Shown: piece by piece, positions 15,195-24,029 of the stretch
How positions within the stretch are numbered: the first letter of the stretch is position 1
Layout of the letters: every line of letters starts with the position of its first letter
Source of the DNA: Mycobacterium neglectum
GTDB lineage: Bacteria > Actinomycetota > Actinomycetes > Mycobacteriales > Mycobacteriaceae
Assembly: GCF_002591975.1 (NCBI RefSeq)
Contig: NZ_NVQE01000022.1
Location: 1 to 64,000 of the forward strand
Direction: 5' to 3'
Length of the DNA: 64,000 nt
Notes under the pieces: model-generated
The model's input: the letters and a program-made list of their open reading frames with translations, nothing else
Told to the model about the DNA's origin: nothing
Database searches by the model: none
Made by a program: the position numbers and the translations under genes

Positions 15195-16601
15195 ATGAGT
15201 CGAGAACTGTCCCGGCGCAACATGCTGGCGGCCATGGGCCTGGCCGGTGCTGCCGCGGCGAGCCTGCCCGTCCTGAGTGCCTGCGGCGTTGGCGGAAAGG
15301 CCAGCCTGCCCAACGGCGCGTCGGAGGTGAGCGGTGGTTTCGACTGGCGTAAGGCGGCGGGGTCGACCATCAACATCCTCCAGACCCCCCACCCGTATCA
15401 GTTGTCGTATCAGCCACTGCTGAGGGAATTCACCGAGCTCACCGGAATCAACGTCAACGTCGACCTGGTGCCCGAGGCCGACTACTTCACCAAGCTCAAC
15501 ACCGAGCTCGCGGGCGGTTCCGGCAAGCACGACGCGTTCATGCTCGGTGCCTACTTCATCTGGCAGTACGGACCGCCGGGATGGATTGAAGACCTCAACC
15601 CGTGGCTGCAGAACACCGCTGCCACCAACGCCGAGTACGACTTCGAAGACATTTTCGACGGGTTGCGCACCTCCACCCGTTGGGACTTCACGCTCGGCAA
15701 TCCGTTAGGCACTGGTGGACAGTGGGCGATCCCATGGGGCTTCGAGAACAACGTCGTCGCGTACAACAAGCGGATCTTTGACGAGAAGGGCATCAAGAAG
15801 CTACCGGACAAACTCGACGACTTCATCGCGCTAGCAATCGATCTGACCGACCGCTCGCAGAATCGGTACGGCATTTCGACGCGCGGCTCCAAGTCGTGGG
15901 CGACCATCCATCCGGGCTTCATGACGCAGTACACCCGCGAAGGGGCAGTCGACTACACCTTCAACGGCTCGGACTTGATCGCCGAGATGGACAGCGACAA
16001 GGCGATCGAGTTCACCAAGAAGTGGATCGACATGCAACACCAGGCCGGCCCTACTTCGTGGACCACCTATGACTATCCAAACGCCACAGGCGATCTCGGC
16101 GACGGCAAGGCAATGATGGTATTCGACGCCGACAGCGCCACCTACCCCAAGAACAAGCCGGGTGCGAGTAAGGAGGCGGGCAATCTCGCGTGGTATCCCG
16201 GTCCGGCCGGACCCGACGGCAACTACAAGACCAACCTCTGGACGTGGAGCTGGGCCATGTCGGCGAACAGTCGCAACAAACTGCCCGCCTGGTTGTTCAT
16301 CCAGTGGGCCACCGGAAAGGAGTCGATGAACAAGGCCGTCGAGGGCGGCACGTATGCCGACCCAGTGCGAAAGTCGGTCTTCGACACCACCTTCAAGCGC
16401 GTGGCTGCTGATCAGTTCGGTTACCTGGAGACTTTCGAGACCGTCATCGGGTCGTCGAAGATCCAGTTCACGCCGCAGAAGAAGTTCTTCGACACGACTC
16501 AGAACTGGGCCGTGGCGCTGCAGGACATCTACGGCGGAGACGATGCGGCCTCGCGCCTGCGCAGCCTCGCCAAGACCAATACCTCCAAGGTCAACCTCTA
16601 G
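15195..16601 (+). CDS. Extracytoplasmic solute-binding lipoprotein of a polyol ABC importer
   Basis: A 468-residue protein with a twin-arginine start (SRRNML), a hydrophobic stretch and lipobox LSAC near residue 36, so it is probably Tat-exported and lipid-anchored. The mature part is a family-1 solute-binding protein (INVNVDLVPEADYFTKLNTELAGG, then WAIPWGFENNVVAYNKR). Partners are two MalF/G-like permeases and two MalK-like ATPases immediately downstream. The EltD-like dehydrogenase upstream and kinase downstream point to tetritols or related polyols as cargo. Confidence 0.85.
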   Translation: MSRELSRRNMLAAMGLAGAAAASLPVLSACGVGGKASLPNGASEVSGGFDWRKAAGSTINILQTPHPYQLSYQPLLREFTELTGINVNVDLVPEADYFTKLNTELAGGSGKHDAFMLGAYFIWQYGPPGWIEDLNPWLQNTAATNAEYDFEDIFDGLRTSTRWDFTLGNPLGTGGQWAIPWGFENNVVAYNKRIFDEKGIKKLPDKLDDFIALAIDLTDRSQNRYGISTRGSKSWATIHPGFMTQYTREGAVDYTFNGSDLIAEMDSDKAIEFTKKWIDMQHQAGPTSWTTYDYPNATGDLGDGKAMMVFDADSATYPKNKPGASKEAGNLAWYPGPAGPDGNYKTNLWTWSWAMSANSRNKLPAWLFIQWATGKESMNKAVEGGTYADPVRKSVFDTTFKRVAADQFGYLETFETVIGSSKIQFTPQKKFFDTTQNWAVALQDIYGGDDAASRLRSLAKTNTSKVNL

Positions 16602-16613
16602 GAGCCCTGGACC

Positions 16614-17573
16614 ATGACCACTCGGACCCCCAAGGCCCCGCCGGCGGCCAGTCCGGAGCAGCCCACTTCCCTTCAGAAGCGTGTCCTGCCCGAGGTACCC
16701 ACCTGGCGTCGCAAGCTGCGGCCCTACCTGTTGTCGATCCCCGCGCTGGTGATCGTCATCGGCATCCTGTACCCGTTCTTCGTCGGCGCCTACTACGCGT
16801 TCCTGAACTACGCGGCGGTCAACCCCGATCCACATTTCGTCTGGTTCGACAACTTCAAATCCGTGCTGGGCGACCAGGTCTTCTGGCAGAGCGTGAAGGT
16901 CACAGGCATCTTCGCCATCGCTGCCACCACCATTGAAACGGCCCTCGGCGTGGGCCTGGCGCTGCTGCTCAACCGTTCGTCGATCATCGGCAAGATCTTC
17001 GAGAAGGTGCTGATCCTCCCGCTGATGATCGCGCCCGTCATCGCAGGTGTCATCTGGAAGCTGATGTTCAACCCACAGTTCGGCATCCTCAATCACATGC
17101 TGGGCCTTGGTAGTACCTTCGACTGGCTGTCGAGCACCAACGCGCTGTTCTCGGTGATCCTGGTGGACCTGTGGATCTTCACGCCGTTCGTGGCGATCCT
17201 GGTGCTGGCCGGCATCAGGTCATTGCCCAAGGAACCGTTCGAGGCCTCCGAGGTGGACGGCGCCAGCTGGTTCTACATGTTCCGCAAGCTGATGCTGCCG
17301 ATGCTGTGGCCCTACATTCTGGTCGCGGTCATCTTCCGATTCATGGACAACCTCAAGGTGTTCGACCACATCTACGTGCTGACAGCCGGTGGCCCCGGCG
17401 TGGCCACGCGCACGCTGCAGATCGGTGCGTTCGAAGACTCGATCATCAACCTCGACTACTCCCGTGGCAGCACCTACATGCTGCTGCTCTGGATCATCGT
17501 CTTCATCACCGCGCGCTACCTGGTGAGCGTGCTCGGCAAAGCGCAGCGTCGCGCTGCGGGAGCGGAGTCCTAG
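16614..17573 (+). CDS. ABC polyol importer permease, MalF-like
   Basis: A 319-residue permease with a cytoplasmic N-terminal tail of about 40 residues and six predicted membrane helices. The EAA loop reads EASEVDGASWFYMFRKLMLP and contacts an ATPase subunit. It is separated by 12 bp from the binding protein and 4 bp from the next permease. It pairs with the following gene to form the transmembrane channel. Confidence 0.87.
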   Translation: MTTRTPKAPPAASPEQPTSLQKRVLPEVPTWRRKLRPYLLSIPALVIVIGILYPFFVGAYYAFLNYAAVNPDPHFVWFDNFKSVLGDQVFWQSVKVTGIFAIAATTIETALGVGLALLLNRSSIIGKIFEKVLILPLMIAPVIAGVIWKLMFNPQFGILNHMLGLGSTFDWLSSTNALFSVILVDLWIFTPFVAILVLAGIRSLPKEPFEASEVDGASWFYMFRKLMLPMLWPYILVAVIFRFMDNLKVFDHIYVLTAGGPGVATRTLQIGAFEDSIINLDYSRGSTYMLLLWIIVFITARYLVSVLGKAQRRAAGAES

Positions 17574-17577
17574 AGCG

Positions 17578-18465
17578 ATGGCTTCATTTTTCTCGTTCAG
17601 CAGGCAGGAGCTCCTCCCCGGCCAAAAGCGCGTATCGGCCGCAGCGCTCACCGCCGACGTCGGCGTGATCATCTGGTTCCTGTTCTCGATCTTCCCGATC
17701 TTCTGGATGCTGATGCTGGCACTGAAGAACGCCCAGGAGCAGACCACCACCTACTTTTCATTCAGCCCCACCTGGTCGAACTTCGCAACAGTGCTGTCCG
17801 ACAAGGGCACTCAGATGACCAGTGTCGATTTCAAGGCGGCCATGCTGACCAGCCTGCTCAACTGCGGCGGTGCTGTCATCGTGTCCCTGGTGATCGGTAT
17901 CCCGGCCGCGTACGCGGCCGGGCGCTGGAAGTACAAAGGCAGCAGCGACCTGATGTTCCAGATGCTGTCGTTCCGGTTCGCCCCAGAGCTGATGGTGATC
18001 GTCCCGCTCTTCGTCATCTACAACCAGATCGGCCTCTTCGACACGAAGGTTGGAATGATCTGGGTTCTCCAGCTGGTGACGATGCCGCTCGTAGTCTGGA
18101 TCCTGCGGTCCTACTTCGAAGACCTTCCGGAGGACCTCGAGCAGGCCGCGCTGCTCGATGGCTACACCCGCACCAGGGCGTTTGTCATGGTGGCTCTGCC
18201 CATCGTGCGGCCGGGCATCGCGGCGGCGGCGCTTTTGGCGTTCATCTTCGCCTGGAACAACTACGTCTTTCCGCTGATCCTGGCGGACAGCAACGCGGGT
18301 ACCGTCACCGTGGCCATCACCAAATTTCTCGGCGGCGGCGGTCAGGCCTATTACAACCTCACGGCCGCGGCGGCGCTCATCGCCGCGCTGCCACCACTCA
18401 TCCTCGCGCTGACGATCCAGCGTTACCTGGTGCGGGGCCTGTCATTCGGGGCGGTGAAGGCCTGA
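17578..18465 (+). CDS. ABC polyol importer permease, MalG-like
   Basis: A 295-residue permease with six predicted helices and the EAA-type loop EQAALLDGYTRTRAFVMVAL. MalG-type features include the conserved IPAAYAAGRWKYKG region after the third helix. Its stop shares a base with the ATG of the first ATPase (TGATG), showing translational coupling. Together with the MalF-like subunit it forms the channel for the lipoprotein-delivered polyol. Confidence 0.87.
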   Translation: MASFFSFSRQELLPGQKRVSAAALTADVGVIIWFLFSIFPIFWMLMLALKNAQEQTTTYFSFSPTWSNFATVLSDKGTQMTSVDFKAAMLTSLLNCGGAVIVSLVIGIPAAYAAGRWKYKGSSDLMFQMLSFRFAPELMVIVPLFVIYNQIGLFDTKVGMIWVLQLVTMPLVVWILRSYFEDLPEDLEQAALLDGYTRTRAFVMVALPIVRPGIAAAALLAFIFAWNNYVFPLILADSNAGTVTVAITKFLGGGGQAYYNLTAAAALIAALPPLILALTIQRYLVRGLSFGAVKA

Positions 18466-19583
18466 TGGCCACAGTTTCGATCACAGATCTGAAGAAGACC
18501 TTCGGCAAGACGGTCGCGCTTGACGGAATCACCGTAGACATTACCGACAACGAGTTCTTCGTGATCCTCGGCCCGAGTGGCGCCGGCAAGACCACGACGC
18601 TCAAATCCATTGCGGGACTGGTCGACGTCGATGCCGGGTCGGTAAGCATCGGCGGAACCGACGTGACGCTGGTCGAGCCCTACCACCGCAACGTGGCGAT
18701 GGCGTTCGAGAGCTACGCACTGTATCCCCAGAAGACAGTCAGCGAGAATCTCGCGTCACCGCTCAAGTCCGGCCGCACCGGCAAGTACTCCGAACAGCAG
18801 CGTACCGAGCGCATCGAACAGGTGACGACCACGCTGGGAATCAACCACCTGCTCCAACGGTTCCCGCGCGAGCTGTCGAACGGTCAGCGGCAACGTGTCG
18901 CTCTCGGCCGGGTGCTGGTCCGCCCCGCGGACGTCTATCTGCTCGACGAGCCGCTGAGCCACCTCGACGCCAAATTGCGCGCCGCCATGCGCGCCGAGCT
19001 GAAGCAATTGGGCGCGATGTCGAACACCACCACCATCTACGTCACGCACGACTACCAGGAGGCACTCGCGCTCGGCGATCGCATCGCAGTGATGAACCGC
19101 GGCAAGCTGGTGCAGATCGGGACACCGCACGACATTTGGCGCAGGCCGGCAGATACTTTCGTCGCGCGGTCGCTCGGACAGCCGGAGATCAACGTCCTCG
19201 ACGGTGTCGTCGATGACGGCCGGATCCGCCTCGCGGACGGTTCGCTTGACGTCGCGATCCCCGCGGGCGCCGCGGTCGACCGCGGCGACCGGGTACGGGT
19301 GGGGTTGCGGCCCTGCGATCTGCACGTCACCGGCGGCGATGGCTCGCTTCACGGGAAGGTGTTGCTCGCCGAGCGGCTCGGCCGCAACATCGAGCTGACC
19401 GTCGATGTCGGCGGCGCGCAGCTGATCGCGCTGACCTCGGGCCGGCACGGTGTCGGCGAAGGCGACAACGTGACCATGAAGATCGCCGACTCCGACGTCC
19501 ACGTCTTTGCGGCGGGAGAGGGAGACACCAGTCGACTGGCGGGTTCTTCCGCTGATCGCGATTCTCTGGAGGCAGCACAGTGA
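18465..19583 (+). CDS. ABC polyol importer ATPase, first of two different subunits
   Basis: A 372-residue MalK-type ATPase. Walker A is GPSGAGKTTT, the signature region is LSNGQRQRVAL, Walker B is VYLLDEPLSHLDAK, and the H-loop is VTHDYQEAL. The C-terminal half is a TOBE-like regulatory domain (VGLRPCDLHV). The Q-loop, usually FQSYALYP, reads AFESYALYP: the Gln is Glu. The second ATPase next door shows the same change. A pair of non-identical ATPases also occurs in the glycerol importer GlpSTPQV, supporting a heterodimeric motor for a small polyol. Its stop overlaps the GTG of the second ATPase by 4 nt. Confidence 0.87.
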   Translation: MATVSITDLKKTFGKTVALDGITVDITDNEFFVILGPSGAGKTTTLKSIAGLVDVDAGSVSIGGTDVTLVEPYHRNVAMAFESYALYPQKTVSENLASPLKSGRTGKYSEQQRTERIEQVTTTLGINHLLQRFPRELSNGQRQRVALGRVLVRPADVYLLDEPLSHLDAKLRAAMRAELKQLGAMSNTTTIYVTHDYQEALALGDRIAVMNRGKLVQIGTPHDIWRRPADTFVARSLGQPEINVLDGVVDDGRIRLADGSLDVAIPAGAAVDRGDRVRVGLRPCDLHVTGGDGSLHGKVLLAERLGRNIELTVDVGGAQLIALTSGRHGVGEGDNVTMKIADSDVHVFAAGEGDTSRLAGSSADRDSLEAAQ

Positions 19584-20725
19584 CGGTGACAACCGAGAAG
19601 CCGCCCACGACGGGGCCGTCCGAGGCGGCTGCACAGCGCCTGACGCTGGCCGACCTCGTCAAGACGTATGCGTCGCGCGGCCGCGACTCAGTCACCGCGG
19701 TCAAGGGCATCAATCTGGCCATCGAGCCAGGCGAACTCGTTGCGCTGCTTGGCCCTTCGGGTTGCGGAAAGACGACGACACTGCGGATGATCGCTGGTCT
19801 CGAGACGGTGACGAGCGGCTCGATCAAGATCGGCGATCGCGAGGTCTCGCAGCTTCCTGCAGCGAAACGTGGCATCGGCGTGGGCTTCGAGAGCTACGCG
19901 CTCTATCCGCCGCTATCGGTTCGCGACAATCTTCTCTACGGGCTCAGGGCACGCAAGGTGAAGGGCGCCGACCAGATGGTCGCATCCATCAGCGACCGCC
20001 TCGAGATGAACGAGTTGCTCGACCTACGGCCCGCCGGCCTCTCCAGCGGACAGAAGCAACGGGTCGCGCTGGCCCGGGCGTTGGTCCGCAACCCACCGGT
20101 GCTGCTGCTCGACGAGCCGCTGAGCCACCTCGACGCGTCGGCCCGGCAACGGGTGCGCCGCGAGTTGAAGGTCCTCCAGCGCGAATTCGGCTACACCACC
20201 ATCGTCGTCACCCACGACCAGGTGGAGGCTCTGTCGCTGGCAGACCGCCTCGCGGTGATGGATGCCGGTATCGTCCAACAGTTCGGCACCCCCGATGAGG
20301 TGTTCGACGATCCGGCGAATCTCTTCGTTGCGGGGTTTGTCGGCGAGCCGCAGATCAACGTGCTGCCAGGCATCGCGAGATTGGTCGACGGTCGGGTCCG
20401 GGTCGAGATCAGTTCGGGCCAGGGCTATCTCGAGACTAACGTCACCAGCATCGCTGATGGATCTACGGTCACCGTCGGCATCCGGCCGCAGGACTGCTCT
20501 CTGTCCACCCGCGATGAGCAGGGTGGAATCCGTACCACCGTGGCCCATTTCGAGCATCTCCTGGAGTTCGGTCTGGCGACCAGCACGGTAGCCGGTTTGG
20601 AGGACGGAATCGTCGTCCAGACCCCCGCACAGGAGAGCTACGAAACCGAGCAGAAGGTCGTTGTCACCGCCGCGCCCGAACGGGTCTATCTGTTCGACGC
20701 CGAAAGTGGAGACCGCCTCCGATGA
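19580..20725 (+). CDS. ABC polyol importer ATPase, second subunit
   Basis: A 381-residue MalK-type ATPase with Walker A GPSGCGKTTT, signature LSSGQKQRVALAR, Walker B VLLLDEPLSHLDAS and H-loop VTHDQVEALSL. The Q-loop reads GFESYALYP, again with Glu in place of Gln, exactly as in the partner. The C-terminal TOBE-like domain includes VGIRPQDCSL. It starts at a GTG overlapping the first ATPase and overlaps the kinase start by 4 nt (ATGA). The two subunits probably form a heterodimer beneath the MalF/G-like permeases. Confidence 0.87.
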   Translation: MTVTTEKPPTTGPSEAAAQRLTLADLVKTYASRGRDSVTAVKGINLAIEPGELVALLGPSGCGKTTTLRMIAGLETVTSGSIKIGDREVSQLPAAKRGIGVGFESYALYPPLSVRDNLLYGLRARKVKGADQMVASISDRLEMNELLDLRPAGLSSGQKQRVALARALVRNPPVLLLDEPLSHLDASARQRVRRELKVLQREFGYTTIVVTHDQVEALSLADRLAVMDAGIVQQFGTPDEVFDDPANLFVAGFVGEPQINVLPGIARLVDGRVRVEISSGQGYLETNVTSIADGSTVTVGIRPQDCSLSTRDEQGGIRTTVAHFEHLLEFGLATSTVAGLEDGIVVQTPAQESYETEQKVVVTAAPERVYLFDAESGDRLR

Positions 20726-22464
20726 CCAAACTGTTCAACGACCCGGCCCGCTTCACCGAAGACATGCTGGTGGGCTTCCTGGATGCCAACGCGCGCTACG
20801 TCGCAGGCGTCCCCGGCGGTGTGGTGCGTGCCCGCAAAACCCGACCGGGCAAGGTGGCGGTCGTGATCGGCGGCGGGTCGGGCCACTACCCCGCCTTCTG
20901 CGGCACCGTCGGTGCCGGGTTCGCCGACGGCGCGGTGGTCGGCAACATCTTCACCTCACCTTCTGCCGAGGACGCGGCATCGGTGGCGCGCGCCGCACAC
21001 GGCGATGCGGGTGTCCTGCTGACCACCGGCAACTACGCCGGTGACGTCATGAACTTCACCCTCGCGGTCGATCAGTTGCGCGGCGAGGGCATCGACGCGG
21101 AGTACTTCGCGGTCACCGACGACGTGGCCAGCGCCCAGCGTGGCGAAGAATCCAAGCGACGTGGAATCGCCGGTGACTTCACAGTTTTCAAGTGCGCCAG
21201 TGCGGCGGCCGAGGATGGGCTGGACCTGCCGGGCGTCGTGCGAGTGGCCAATGCGGCCAACGATGCGACGCGCACCCTTGGCGTCGCGTTCGATGGCTGC
21301 ACCATGCCGGGCGCCGACCACCCTCTGTTCGCCGTGCCGGAAGGTCACATGGGACTGGGGTTGGGTATCCACGGTGAACCAGGCGTCGCCGATCACCCGA
21401 TGCCGTCGGCCCACGATTTGGCCGTCACGCTCGTCGACGGCGTGCTTGCGGACAACCCAGACGCCGAATCACGCCGAATCGCAGTGATTTTGAACGGTCT
21501 CGGCTGCACCAAGTACGAAGAGCTCTTCGTCGTGTGGGGCACCGTCGCGGAGCTCCTGAAAGAGGCCGGGTACACGATTGTGGAGCCTGAGGTCGGCGAA
21601 CTGGTCACCAGCCTCGACATGGCTGGATGCTCGCTGACCATCATGTGGCTGGACGACGAACTCGAAGAATACTGGACTGCGCCGGCCGACACACCCGCCT
21701 ACCGCAAAGGCGTCACGCCCGCAGCCGACGAAGGTGAAGTCCGCACAGACGCGGAAGCCGACGCGGCCTCGAATGCCCGGCCGGCAGGGGAGCTGTCCGA
21801 CGAAGATGGCCGCAGATGCGGTGGGGCGGTGGCGCGTGCGGTCGCGGCGCTGGCGGACATGCTGGCCGATGCCGAGGACGAACTCGGCCGGATCGACGCG
21901 GTTGCCGGCGACGGTGATCACGGCCGAGGCATGGTCAAGGGTTCGGGCGCAGCGAGCGAGGCGGCCGAGCGCGCCGTTGCCGAGGATGCCGGCCAAGGAT
22001 CGGTGCTCGCCGCGGCGGGCAGAGCGTGGGCCGCCAAGGCAGGCGGAACCTCGGGAGTGTTGTGGGGTGCGATGCTGTCGGCGATCGGGGCGCGGCTCGG
22101 GGATACCGGCCGCCCCGATGCCGAGGCGGTCGCCGCGGCAATGCGTGATGGCTACGAGGCGCTGATTCAACTCGGTGGTGCCTCTCCGGGTGACAAAACG
22201 ATGCTCGACTCGATGCTGCCGTTCGTGGAGGAATTGGAGCGGCGAGTCCGCGACGGTGAACAGTGGCAGGACGCGTGGCGGTCTGCCGCAAGCGTCGCCA
22301 CCGACTCGGCGCTTGCGACAGCGGAGCTGAGGCCGAAGGTGGGCCGTGCGCGCCCGCTGGCGGAGCGCAGCATCGGAACCCCAGACGCGGGTGCCACGTC
22401 GTTGGCGATGTGCGCCCATGCTGTCGCCGAAAGCCTCGTCGAGAATGCCAAAGGAGACGGTTAG
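20722..22464 (+). CDS. Second DhaK-DhaL fusion kinase, probable erythrulose kinase
   Basis: A 580-residue single-chain kinase paralogous to the one at 7506. It keeps GGGSGHYPAF (His about residue 55), GNYAGDV, GIHGEPG (covalent His), AGDGDHGRGM, GGTSGVLWG and SPGDKTMLDS. A low-complexity linker rich in Asp, Glu and Ala separates the halves. It is coupled to the polyol ABC importer and EltD-like dehydrogenase, so it probably phosphorylates the tetrulose made from imported tetritols. It may be the D-erythrulose kinase (DerK-like), complementing the first copy. Which enantiomer each copy uses cannot be read from sequence. Confidence 0.83.
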   Translation: MTKLFNDPARFTEDMLVGFLDANARYVAGVPGGVVRARKTRPGKVAVVIGGGSGHYPAFCGTVGAGFADGAVVGNIFTSPSAEDAASVARAAHGDAGVLLTTGNYAGDVMNFTLAVDQLRGEGIDAEYFAVTDDVASAQRGEESKRRGIAGDFTVFKCASAAAEDGLDLPGVVRVANAANDATRTLGVAFDGCTMPGADHPLFAVPEGHMGLGLGIHGEPGVADHPMPSAHDLAVTLVDGVLADNPDAESRRIAVILNGLGCTKYEELFVVWGTVAELLKEAGYTIVEPEVGELVTSLDMAGCSLTIMWLDDELEEYWTAPADTPAYRKGVTPAADEGEVRTDAEADAASNARPAGELSDEDGRRCGGAVARAVAALADMLADAEDELGRIDAVAGDGDHGRGMVKGSGAASEAAERAVAEDAGQGSVLAAAGRAWAAKAGGTSGVLWGAMLSAIGARLGDTGRPDAEAVAAAMRDGYEALIQLGGASPGDKTMLDSMLPFVEELERRVRDGEQWQDAWRSAASVATDSALATAELRPKVGRARPLAERSIGTPDAGATSLAMCAHAVAESLVENAKGDG

Positions 22465-22491
22465 ATGGCCAAGCTCAGGGTCGTGGAATGA
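22465..22491 (+). other. Eight-codon ORF, possible remnant of an RpiB-like gene start
   Basis: An ATG directly after the kinase stop, preceded by AAAGGAG, opens an 8-residue frame MAKLRVVE that ends in a TGA overlapping the ABC ATPase start (ATGA). The residues resemble the first strand of RpiB-like isomerases (compare MALRIVIGG at 9247). It may be the scar of a deleted isomerase gene or a coupling leader. Low certainty. Confidence 0.35.
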
Positions 22492-24029
22492 CCGCGACCA
22501 ACACAATCCTCGAATGTACCGATATCACAAAAGGTTTCGGTGGTGTACCGGTCCTCGACGGGGTCACCCTACGCCTTGAACCAGGTACGGTGACTGCGCT
22601 GGCCGGCGAGAACGGGGCGGGCAAGTCAACGTTGATGAAGATCATCAGCGGGCAGTACAGTGCCGACCGCGGCACCGTCGCGGTGAGCGGCAGCCCTCTG
22701 ACACCTGGAAACCCCCGCGACGCCGTCCGCCACGGGGTGGCCATCGTTCCCCAGGAACTGGCTTCCATCGAGGACATGACGGTCTACGAGAACCTCTTCG
22801 TCGGAAGGGAACTACGCCACGGACCATTCCTGCACCGACGAGCGATGATCGCCGAGGCCGGCCAAACGCTGGGGCTATTCGACGTCGCCATCTCGCCGAC
22901 GGCACGGATGGGCAGCCTCCCCGTCGGGCTGCGACAGATCGTCGAGATCGTGAAAGCCGCCCGCACCGGCGCACGCGTCGTGATGCTCGACGAGCCCACC
23001 TCGGCAATCTCCGAACGCGAGGTCGAGGGGCTTTACGGCATCGTGCGTCGCCTGCGTGACCAAGGGGTGGCGATGGTCTACACCACGCACAAGATGGCCG
23101 AGATACGGGCAATCGCCGACCGCGTGGTCGTGCTGCGCGACGGCGGACTGATCCTGGATACGCCGATCGCCGAGGTGTCGGACGACGAGATCGTCACCGC
23201 GATGATCGGCCGCGAACTGGGCAGCCTGTTCCCGCAGCGCCCGCAACCAGGTACCGACACCGTCCTCGACGTGCGTGATCTCCACGTCCAGGGCGCCGAG
23301 GGCCCGGTTTCACTCTCGGTGCGCGCCGGCGAGATCGTCGGTCTGGCCGGACTGGTCGGCGCGGGCCGAACCGAACTGCTGGAGGCCATCTTCGGCGCCC
23401 GTACGACTACTGCCGGCGAGGTCCGGGTACGTGGACGGCTGGTGAAGCGGAATCAGCCCGCTGCGGCGATCACCGCGGGGATGGCGATGGTACCGGAGGA
23501 TCGCAAGCTCTCCGGTGTCGTGTTGTCGATGAGTGTGTTGGACAACGGCTCACTGCCACGGCTGTCCGCCTTCTCCCTTGCCGGTTGGTTGCGGGGGAAG
23601 GCGCGCACGAAGGCGGTCTCCGATGTGATGTCCTCGGTGCGACTGCGCGCCCGGGGGCTCGGTCAGGAAGTCGGCACGCTGTCGGGCGGCAACCAACAGA
23701 AGGTGGTGCTGGCGCGCTGGCTGACCGGCAATGTCAACGTGCTGCTCCTGGACGAACCCACCCGCGGCGTCGATGTCGGCGCTCGGAGCGAGATCTACCG
23801 CATCGTCACCGATTTCGCGGCACAGGGGATGGCGGTGGTGATGGCGTCCTCGGATATGCCCGAAATCGTCGGACTGTCCCACCGGGCCTTCGTAATGCGC
23901 GACGGCGCATTCGTCGGCGAACTCGATCGTGACGCACTCGACCATCCAGAGGTTCAGGAGTCCGTCTTCCGCCTCGCCACCGCGCTCGATGCCAAGACGG
24001 CCGAGCGCACAGAAGAGAAGGCCTCGTGA
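22488..24029 (+). CDS. Ribose-type ABC importer ATPase (tandem-domain, RbsA-like)
   Basis: A 513-residue fusion of two ATPase domains. The first has Walker A GENGAGKST and a Walker B region VVMLDEPTSAIS, with a degenerate signature (LPVGLRQIVEI). The second has the degenerate Walker A GLVGAGRTE usual for this family, signature LSGGNQQKVVLARWL and LLLDEPTRGVDVGA. This is the standard CUT2/RbsA arrangement. It follows the second tetrulose kinase and overlaps the permease by 4 nt (GTGA). With the next two genes it forms a second complete importer in this operon, cargo probably a sugar or polyol. Confidence 0.9.
   Translation: MTATNTILECTDITKGFGGVPVLDGVTLRLEPGTVTALAGENGAGKSTLMKIISGQYSADRGTVAVSGSPLTPGNPRDAVRHGVAIVPQELASIEDMTVYENLFVGRELRHGPFLHRRAMIAEAGQTLGLFDVAISPTARMGSLPVGLRQIVEIVKAARTGARVVMLDEPTSAISEREVEGLYGIVRRLRDQGVAMVYTTHKMAEIRAIADRVVVLRDGGLILDTPIAEVSDDEIVTAMIGRELGSLFPQRPQPGTDTVLDVRDLHVQGAEGPVSLSVRAGEIVGLAGLVGAGRTELLEAIFGARTTTAGEVRVRGRLVKRNQPAAAITAGMAMVPEDRKLSGVVLSMSVLDNGSLPRLSAFSLAGWLRGKARTKAVSDVMSSVRLRARGLGQEVGTLSGGNQQKVVLARWLTGNVNVLLLDEPTRGVDVGARSEIYRIVTDFAAQGMAVVMASSDMPEIVGLSHRAFVMRDGAFVGELDRDALDHPEVQESVFRLATALDAKTAERTEEKAS

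Noticed and set aside
15195..22491. Possibility that the second tetrulose kinase run is a mobile element insertion
   Set aside because: No flanking repeats, integrase, transposase or tRNA were seen, and the overlapping starts and stops indicate a long-established operon.
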